DNA of 64,000 nt, from NCBI GenBank assembly GCA_023213395.1, contig CM041465.1, forward strand, positions 164,183,741 to 164,247,740, written 5' to 3'. Position 1 is the first letter of the stretch, and every line of letters starts with the position of its first letter. Origin of the DNA: Cycas panzhihuaensis (lineage: Eukaryota > Cycadophyta). The notes below the pieces were generated by a model, which saw only the letters and a program-made list of their open reading frames with translations, had not been told where the DNA came from and searched no databases. The translations under genes were made by a program, and so were the position numbers. Below are positions 55,792 through 64,000 of this stretch, in pieces.

Positions 55792-58750
55792 TTCATGTAG
55801 GTCATACACAGGTAGATGGATGTTGTCGAAGGTCCAATCAATGGTGCCAGGTCATGCTGGCTTGCCCTTAGCAAATTAGTGTGCCGATAACCCTGCAGAA
55901 GAGCCACAGTATGCAGGTGATCGATGGTAGATCCCATGAGCCTTCTATTCTTGTTTGTAAGTATTCTAAACTACATGGAGGTGTGTGGAAAACTATTGAC
56001 TTTGTTGTAAGCCATGTGAGTGTCATTTGAGCTTGTTGAAGGTATTGGATCCCCGCTTGACATTGCCACTGAGTTTGCATGCCCTAGAGTCAATTGTCAT
56101 CCCACTCTGTTACTGATGGGAGAGTGCAAAAATCCTAATAGATCATTGCATTGCTGTGAAATTAATATTATGGTTATATTAAAGGCATGTTCATCATATA
56201 ATGATGTTATTGATATTTTAGGGTTTTAGATTTATATTATCACCCATATATTATATTGTTGGCTAGTTTATGCTTATTGTTAGTGATTGATATATTAAGT
56301 GTTTAAAATCTTGCCACCCATATCCTCTACATTATTATATTATACCGTATGATATATTGCACTGTATATTACATATGTTAGCTACCATTATTTTTATTAA
56401 TCCCTTTAATTAATATATGGCCTATGTTATTTTACTGGCTATCAGTATACATATGCTTCCACCTATTTCCAGTAGCATGATATATATGCAGTCATGTTGT
56501 ATGTTGTTGATTAGCCCTAGTTGTTACATAATTACAGCCATTAGTTTATATTGATGCAGTATTCATCTTTATATATTTGTAAAGCCACCCATTTAGATTA
56601 AACATATCTACATATAACTATTGCCCTAGATGTCGTTGTATTGATACATCTGCAACCGCTAGTTGCTCAAATGAATGTCATTGCAACCACTTGTTTTGGA
56701 GATGCCAATCGCCCATGATGATTTAGTATGCAACTGCTTCTATATTCTCACTACCTACGTGTATTCATAAAGTCACCTATGTATGTGCAGGAGCTACCAT
56801 CATTTTATAACCATTGGTAAACTTCACACCGCGTGATGCATTTTCGCCCAGCCTTATATTAGTAGCCACCGTGAATGTGTATGGAGATTGACTCAGCTAT
56901 TAAATATGAGTTTGCCCGCGATGGTGCCACCATTGTTTTACATATTGAGTTGTCGTTTATCAACACTCGCTACATGCATGTGAATGTCTGCATTGTTGCT
57001 TGGTGCATCGTCTATGGCATTTATATATTACAACTTGTATATTATCCATTCGAGTTTTATCAAGTTGAGATGCCAGTTGATGTCTATGAAGTCGCCCATG
57101 ATTTTGCTACATCATTGTTATATATATTTTGATATATATTGAATCGTAAGCTGCTGATTTTATTAAGTTCGCCAATATTCATTTTTTTAAAGTCACTTTT
57201 AATATGTCATCTTGATATATAAAGTTCACCATTTTATTGCTCATAACTGAGCCTTATATACGTTGGCATTAATACTCTTTAGTATATTGCATTGGTTGAT
57301 AATGAAGTCACTTGCCTTACATTAATATATATTATGGCATTTGATTAAAATCATTCACTTTGGTATTAAGTGCATTATGGTTTTATTTTTAATGGCATGA
57401 ATATGGTGATGTTTGAAGGTGAAGTATGTGTTCTTTTAAGCACTATGGTGATGATTGTTTAAGTGACTTTGAGGGATTGTTTCTCTTTCATGCAAATGCA
57501 TGAAGAGAGTTGGTGAAGTAGTGAAAAGTCTTTGTTGCATGCATTTGCATGACAAGGTTTAATGGGTGAAGTTGGTGACTTGATTTATGGTGAAGAGAGT
57601 GCATTGAAGCACGCTTCTTTATGGGCAAGAAGAGGGCAAATAAGGACATGTTTGAATGGGTGAGATGAGGCGAGATGTGGTACTTGTTGCATGTGTATTA
57701 CATGGAAAGGTTGGATGAGTTTGTTAGGCATATGTTGGGCAAGTTTTAAGGGCAAGAGTAAGGACAAAATTGGGCAAGTTTGATGGGGTGGTTGAGGGCA
57801 ATGATGGGTAAGTTTGGTCAAAGAAGGGTGAGTTTGAGTGAGATACCTTAACTACAATTAATACAAACTCTATTACTATTTGAGTGTGGCCTAGATCATT
57901 GCATGATGTTCATGTGATTATTCAGTGAAATATCTATGGTTGATTTGGTGAAATGAGTGTTATTTATTTAGTTACATTCAAGTTCTATTGTATCAGATGT
58001 ATGTGAGGTGATGAAGTTTAGAATTTGTGTGTATGAATGGTTGCCGTTGATGATGGACCATTATACTTTGCTAGTTGGACTGATGTTAGCATGAGTTTTA
58101 TGACCTGATTTATGTTGGTTCAATATGAATGCATATCTAAACAAGTCTAATGTGGAATCGAGATAACATGCTTGATAAATTTAAGTGTGAATGGAAAGGT
58201 CTAAGATGAGATGCCTTAAAAATAGTTATGCCTTTGTCATGGTATATATAGTTGGCCTATAAGGTTGCATTGCAGGTGAATATCATGATGCAGATGGTGA
58301 GGTTGGTGCATACTAGTGTTTGCCTCCCATGGTTTGATGGCAAAAACTATAACAGGCAGGTATGGGTACCCCTGTTGTGAATGTTTGTGGCATATATTCC
58401 TCTCATGATTTGTGTTTGGACCAAGTCAGAAGCCTTCCATTTGGTTCCTTTGGTGCATTGGAGTGCACACATCTTAGACGAAGATTACAGCAGCAGAATT
58501 GTAAGCATTTGAAGCATATTGGTTGTTTAGCTTATAAATAGTGTGATCTACAGGGGAATGTATTGTGATCAGTCTAGATATTCAGTTGAAGAGTTGTTGA
58601 TGTATCATGTTGAGTATCATTTAGTTACAGGTTATATCCTTCATTACCTCACTTCTCTGAGATGTTATTTAGAAAGTGTGGAGGTTTGTTTACCTAAAAT
58701 TATGCTTAAGACAAAAGCAGGACCTAGTGACATATTGATGATGAGGAGTT
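55792..58750 (+). other. Non-coding interior of element D
   Basis: Same organisation as in E: recurrent CCCATGA-like motifs between about 56240 and 57170, then stem-loop units near 57483-57507 and 57530-57557. Open frames (for example 56875-57132) have no family resemblance and are not conserved as frames in E. Confidence 0.7.
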
Positions 58751-59345
58751 GTTAGATGATGAGACATGGATTGTAACCCCATGTTCCGTTGGTAGTTGAA
58801 AACCTGCAGGATGATGGAAGATCATGGATCATCATGCCAGTCAAAACTTTTGATAGATACCAACATTCCAGTGAGTGTAGATTCATAATGAGAGATGTAT
58901 TGAAGCAAGAACTTGGTCAGTTTGAAAGTTGGTTGCACGGGATTTCTAATAGGAAGAAGGATTAAAGTATGATGAGATATTTAGCACTAGTCTCTATGTT
59001 CATTGGTCTATTTAATCCATACTTTAGCAACTTCAGATAGTTAGGTATCATATCATATATTAGTATTCCTTAATGAAGACTTGAAGAGGTGATTCACATG
59101 GATTAAGTGGCTCTACCTCTTGGTTTAGTCAAAGGAATATGGTTGAAGTGAATGGACAAAGTGTTAGGTGCAGAGAGGGCTATATGATTGCAGGTCTGTT
59201 GGAGTATTTCCAAAGAATTAAGCACATATGAGGCATGGCACCATTACATCTGACTAATAATTGCTACATCGACGTTTGTGCATATTAGGTTGAGTAATGT
59301 TATCCTTGAGAGGGGATTTATTCCCAATGATAATTCTTGTTGCCT
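58750..59345 (+). pseudogene. Copia pol remnant of element D
   Basis: Weaker version of E's remnant: LALVSMF near 58985 and LNEDLKR near 59070. The IFTK block is deleted, leaving only the tail near 59280 that matches 52110 onward in E. Recognised mainly through alignment with E. Confidence 0.6.
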
Positions 59346-59355
59346 CATATTTACA

Positions 59356-59689
59356 TTAAGAGGGGATGTTAAAATATGTGACCATACCATCTAATATAGA
59401 GTGGGCCTTCTATTTTTATGTCTAATTATGTGGAGGAATATTCTCGATTTTGATGACCTAATAAATGTATTTATAATTATATTTAGCACTTTAGATCTAT
59501 AAATATAGATCAAAGTCCATCTTTGTAACATATCATTTTGTCATAATGTGAAATATTATTCATTTGTAGGTTTTCACCCGTAAGGGTTTCCCACAACAAT
59601 ATGGTGTCCCATGTATCTGTTCCTGCTTGATATCTGGCTGATGTGAAAGTTCATGTCAACCTTGTTTGTTTCAGTTACATTTTCTAATA
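59356..59689 (+). repeat. PPT and 3' LTR of element D
   Basis: TTAAGAGGGGA ends at 59366, and the LTR runs 59367-59689. AATGG follows. Confidence 0.93.
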
Positions 59690-60038
59690 AATGGACCCTC
59701 ATAAACTGAGAATATGACTATCTCACCACTAGAGAGGAATAACAACTCCAACAAGTAGATTTATCTCAGGCTAGGATTGGAATGACTTGAAAACGAGTCA
59801 TTTCCTTCGTTGTTGATTAAAAAATGGAACTCTAACCACATATGGATGTAAATGGACTGAGTATCAGTAGTATGAGACTGAAATAAGTTAAAAAAGTCCT
59901 ACACTCACATCAAAACAACTATATACACTAATAATTAAGAGAAAAATTGAGAAAATATAAGAACTGGGTGTCGTTATGAGGAAATGGGCCTTTTTTCTTC
60001 ATTAGTTTCTTTAAAACTTTAAACAAGAGCATATGCAA

Positions 60039-60444
60039 GCTCTGATACCATGATAAAATCATCTAGAATCTAAAATCTATGTGCTTTTAGCATAAATCAA
60101 GGCTAAACTATAGAAATAATGTAAAAAATATTCAAATAAACAAGCATAATTAAGATAAATCAAAGATCACAGGCAAATTGGTCACCACGTGAGGCTCCAA
60201 ACTAGCAAAGCTTCTATATATACTTAAAATCAATGTACAAATAAATAGTATGGGCCTTAATTTATAAGCATCCCACCAAGATTTTTAATAATACAATTGG
60301 CTGACTAAGTGGCACATACGACAGACCTGATGTGAATATAAAACATGATTAAATTTATATTTAGGGTCACCTAAAGTATAAAATAGACATATAATGTATA
60401 TAGAATACAATGAAATTAAGGTGACATTGCATAATATTTTAACA
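60039..60444 (-). repeat. PBS and 5' LTR of copia B
   Basis: GCTCTGATACCA (60039-60050) is the exact complement of TGGTATCAGAGC. The LTR begins TGATAAAATC at 60051 and ends TTTTAACA at 60444 (394 bp). It aligns with the reverse complement of A's LTR. Confidence 0.85.
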
Positions 60445-60633
60445 AAAATAAGGTTTTTTTGAATGTAATAATTTTGATATATATGCTTAAATTAAAAAAT
60501 TAAAGAAGATTGTAGCATTTTTCTCAAATCTATTTTTAGTTTACTTTGCTAAAAAAATTTTGTACACCAATATTTGAAATCATTTTCTTGTGTAGAGATT
60601 TATCTAATTACTTGATGATGTCTGTTATGTTTT

Positions 60634-60920
60634 CTCTAATACCATGTTGGAGAGTGAGAAATGGAAAATAGATTATACAAAAATAATATGGATTACACAG
60701 ACACACGTCAAAGAACATTCAATAAATTGTACACAGATATTTGGATAGGTGGAAAATATATTTTAAGAATAAAAAACCACCTCAAATAATAATAAATAAT
60801 ATTATTAAAATACGTACTATATAACTTATATATCTGATCATCATCTCCTTTATTTTTAGGAAAGAAAATAGGATAATATAAATAGGTAAAGATAGGTAAC
60901 CACCTAATCAACCACTTTTT
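60634..60920 (-). repeat. Another antisense PBS and LTR start (element F)
   Basis: CTCTAATACCA (60634-60644) complements TGGTATTAGAG and is followed at once by TGTTGGAGAGTGAG. This is the start of a copia-like 5' LTR reading leftward. Its right end is uncertain (a CA occurs near 60910). No partner was found. Confidence 0.5.
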
Positions 60921-61189
60921 AATAATATAATTTATAAAGTACTTTTATGAGGTTTACATTATAAGATAGCATTACTTGGTAATAGAACTTAATGCTTAAA
61001 TATAGAGCTAAATATTCTTATTGTTATAGTAGATAGAGGAGTATGGGATATAGAGTGATGAATTAATGTCAAAAAGAGATTTAATATTTGACCTTATTAT
61101 GAAATAATATTATGTTCCTCGTATATTTGGGAATATATGGGTGGAAAAGCTCAAGAACAAGCCATTATTGAATTTTAGGATATTGCACT

Positions 61190-61560
61190 GATTGGGAACA
61201 CTTTTTTAAGGGTTTTCTCATAATGTTTGACAAAATAATTATGGGGCAGTGGCATGAACATTAGATGAACCATATTAGAGAAGACTTTACAAACTTCAAA
61301 AATAAATATTTAAAGGAAGACAATGAAAAATACCATCAGAAAGCACTCTAAGAAGTCTTACATTGATTGGAAGCTCTATAGGAGACTATAAAAGAATATA
61401 CAAGGGAAATGAAAAAAATAGTTGGTTGAGGTAAAAAATAATCTAGTGAAGAGTTGATCAAGGAGTAAGATAAAAAAAAACAAGTGGAATGCATGAAGAG
61501 CTAAGTGATTAAATTAAAGAACAAGCTAATGAGAAGCCTTTCCATGAATAGTATGATAAA
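61190..61560 (+). pseudogene. Unknown lysine/glutamate-rich reading frame
   Basis: One + frame reads FKGFLIMFDKIIMGQWHEH, then NHIREDFTNFKNKYLKED and TIKEYTREMKKIVG with stops mostly TAA, TAG or TGA in place of Q, R or W. The pattern is helical and coiled-coil-like, and may be a decayed gag or a host gene fragment. I do not recognise it. Confidence 0.35.
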
Positions 61561-63231
61561 GCAATAAATGATTCACATAAATCAAGAAAGTAGACACCTA
61601 TTAATAAGTGGCTCAAAGAAGAATCTAAGATACAAGATGATTCAAAAGAGGTACTTGCTCTAAATTCTAATCTTAACTTGCATTTACCTATTTCTTTTAG
61701 AAATTTCTAGTTCATCTTGATTTCCTAAGCTCTATAACCTTGGAAGTTTTATACTTCCTTATACCATAAAATCTTGTAAACGAACTAAAACATAAGACCC
61801 ATACTCCTAGTAGATGAAATTCCTATTCCACTTGAACTATCCTTGTATGTCCCATTGACTAAGAAGTATATTTATCACCACCCCTATATTCCACATCTTC
61901 CAAACCCCTCTCATCAAGTTTTGACCCTTATTATTATTATTATACACCCAATATAAAAAGAATTTTCCTCTTCCCCTCTATATTCCCACTACTGACCTTC
62001 TCACTATCCTATACATTTTTCTATTCACCCTTTGTATTACTTTATAAATTATTTTTATATACCATTACCCAAATCCTTTTCCTATAAGAAATGCCTAGCC
62101 TTTACTCCCTACTTATTTCCCTTATCCCAATGAAACCCTAAATTCTCTTATAAATTTAGATTTATTTACTCTTCATTCTAAATAACATTAACTTCATCAT
62201 CCAGAAACCTTTTTTCTTTACCTCTTACCCAACCTAGGTATTATATATCATATTCTCCATTCAAATACTTATATATGATTTTCCTTAATTGTCCCCCTAA
62301 TATAACTCATTTATGCCTTATGATTTTCAATTCCCTATCATTAATATCTATTCATATATTACTTGCTTTATGTAATCTACACCTCACATTCTATATTTCC
62401 CACATGTAATTCTACATTTACATTCCTACCAATTGTTCCCAAAACCTACCTCCCCAATACAATTTCCATAATCGATGCCTTTCCCCTGTATTCCCTCATA
62501 TTCACCTTAAGAATAATAAGAAGTGAATGTAGTATACAAGTAGGAGGCAATGCCTTAGAACACATAAGTATAAGGATTGGTCAAGAAAAGAGTCACATAT
62601 AAAAACAAGTCTAAATAGAGTAATATCATAAATAGTAAGAGGATATATATAGGTTATCTTGAGAAGATGAGATAAAGGAGAATCAGAAGCATATGATATT
62701 TTGGCTTTAGTAGGTGGAGGATTGAAGACACATATAGGGAAATGCATACATCCAAATAACAAGGTTACAATATTTCATTAACAAAGTATTCTTTGAAAGA
62801 GGGATGGATAGTAACAATCTTAATCTATTGAAGAGAAGTTTATATTTTATTAGAAGTTGGTTTTATTATTATTATTAGGGAGTTTATATTTTTAAATTAA
62901 TATGAAGTCAACTATTATATTACGAAGCCAGTATTTTATTATTAACATTATTATTGAAGTTACTTTTTTAATAGGGAGTTATATTAACACCTATGAATAT
63001 GGGATACCCTTTATTTTATTATGTAAGTTTTATTTTTGGGTTAATCCAAATTTTATTTAGCACTTAGTTCCTAGGGCAATTTTGCTTTTTCAAATTTCAT
63101 TTTAGTTTTCTTCAGTGTTTGAAGAAGTAGATCCAATTTAGGATTACTTATGCTTAATATAAGAATAGTTATTATAACCTTTCTACTAGACTAAGACATA
63201 ATTTATTTCCCTAGAGAAGGAAGATATATTA

Positions 63232-63233
<2 letters not shown>
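61561..63233. other. Unassigned DNA, pyrimidine-rich on the + strand
   Basis: About 61700-62480 is notably C- and T-rich with short frames and no motif. The remainder is AT-rich. Possibly part of the gypsy element whose RNase H appears at 63423. Confidence 0.4.

Positions 63234-63290
<57 letters not shown>
63234..63290. repeat. (AT)n microsatellite
   Basis: About 28 AT dinucleotides without interruption. Confidence 0.98.
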
Positions 63291-63293
<3 letters not shown>

Positions 63294-63422
63294 TGAGTTT
63301 CTACTTGCTCTTTTACTGGCAATGGCATGGGAACCTTCACCATTTTTTTAACATTAGAATAAGGATTCCTTACATAGGAGGAATAAGAGTATAAATCTAA
63401 AAGGGATAATCTCATTTAGAAT

Positions 63423-63870
63423 TGGACCCTGTATTTTGATAGGGTTAGATCTAAGGTGGGAAATAGGAGCTAAAGTAGTACTAAAATCCCCTATTGGATA
63501 TACTCTACCATTTACCTACAAGCTAACCTTTAAGTATACTAATAATATTATAGAGTACAAATCACTAATCCTAGGGCTTTAAAAATCTCATAGATTGAAG
63601 ATTAAACTACAAGGGTCTGTGCAAATTCTGATCTAACAATATAACAAGTCAAAGCCTTTGGTGTATCAAGTATAAAAGATTGAAGCCTTATAAGCATAGA
63701 GTATTGGAGCTCATTAATGGTTTTGAAGATATCAACATTGAGTATATTACTAGAAAGCATAATTAATTTGGTGATTCTCTTGTAATGGCAATAAATCTAT
63801 TGGAAAATATTATAGAAGTGGGTTGTAACCAAGAATAGTATAGACAATTACTAGGGTTGCAATCCCAGAT
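63423..63870 (+). pseudogene. Tat/Athila-type gypsy RNase H remnant
   Basis: WTLYFDRVRSKVGNR, then after a frameshift KVVLKSPIGYTLPFTYKLTF and YTNNIIEYKSLILGL, follow the second (archaeal-like) RNase H of Tat-clade gypsy elements, where the usual text is FDG-S-GNGAGVVL and NNTAEYEAL. Later parts (ELINGFEDINIEYITRKHN) fit the C-terminal half. The DG motif reads DR and AEYEA reads IEYKS. Integrase would lie beyond the window; no RT was found to the left. Many stops; not functional. Confidence 0.7.
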
Positions 63871-64000
63871 AATGTATAAAACTAGCAAGTATTTAATGAT
63901 GATAAGCATACATAAAAATTTATTCAAAAAAATGACAACTTTGTTGGTTTATATTTAGAAGAATTTGAATAGTTAGTAGAGAAAGAAAAATTGGGACCAC

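Larger units (their letters stand above)
55469..59689 (+). mobile_element. Element D, sister copy of E, inserted in B's leader
   Basis: LTRs at 55469-55791 and 59367-59689 (323 bp each), TGTTAAAATATG at both starts, TCTAACA and TCTAATA at the ends. A perfect duplication AATGG occurs at 55464-55468 and 59690-59694. Length 4221 bp against 4253 bp for E, with a homologous interior. The PBS is missing. Confidence 0.95.
44113..60444 (-). mobile_element. Copia element B, same family as A, inverted, pol missing
   Basis: Reading leftward from 60444 the order is LTR, PBS, leader (in three pieces: 60038-59690, 55468-55292, 46535-45067), then gag to about 44113, where it meets A. Removing C and D restores a leader of about 2.0 kb, equal to A's. 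No protease, integrase or RT of B is present. Confidence 0.8.

Noticed and set aside
56875-57132. Open frame of 85 codons in element D considered as a gene
   Set aside because: The homologous stretch of sister element E has no conserved frame, and there is no known motif.
62363-62762. Overlapping frames on both strands
   Set aside because: Short, no motif, pyrimidine-rich background; chance frames.

Overview
This window has no recognisable host gene, tRNA, rRNA or CRISPR array. It is repeat-rich nuclear DNA from a plant, almost certainly a large-genome seed plant. Gymnosperm-like is my guess but cannot be proven from the sequence. The reasons are plant-type LINEs carrying DUF4283, zf-RVT and RNase H domains, Ty3/gypsy chromoviruses with long LTRs, Ty1/copia elements primed by initiator tRNA-Met, AT-rich composition, long (TA)n tracts, and very heavy C-to-T type decay in which CAG, CAA and TGG codons have become stops inside otherwise readable domains.

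Layout. 1-5724: a relatively GC-rich LINE (ORF1, then ORF2 with endonuclease, RT, zf-RVT and RNase H) ending in a short poly(A). 5725-8401: unassigned AT-rich DNA ending in an antisense LTR-like unit. 8402-19761: a large Ty3/gypsy chromovirus (5' LTR missing its start, PBS, gag, pol, chromodomain, PPT, 3.4-kb 3' LTR). About 19900-24660: a second, much older LINE whose RT is split by a (TA)n tract. 25725-29855: an orphan LTR, a 52-bp tandem repeat, and gypsy fragments in which one LTR lies between an upstream integrase/PPT and a downstream PBS/gag. 29856-36684: mostly unassigned, with two antisense LTR/PPT modules and a decayed acidic reading frame.

36685-60444: the best-resolved part. Copia element A (+) has LTR, PBS, 2-kb leader, gag and pol. 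It meets tail-to-tail with a second copy of the same family, B (-), which has gag, leader, PBS and LTR. Together they form a giant interrupted palindrome. B's leader was later hit by copia C (-, 46536-55291, TSD GAGAT) and by element D (+, 55469-59689, TSD AATGG). C was in turn hit by E (+, 48269-52521, TSD AATCT). D and E are sister copies of one roughly 4.2-kb family with little coding capacity. The right end (60645-64000) holds another antisense LTR, unassigned DNA, and a Tat/Athila-type RNase H fragment.

None of the elements looks coding-competent. Domains are recognised across stops and frameshifts, so domain boundaries are approximate. LTR, TSD, PBS and PPT coordinates for C, D and E were read directly base by base.
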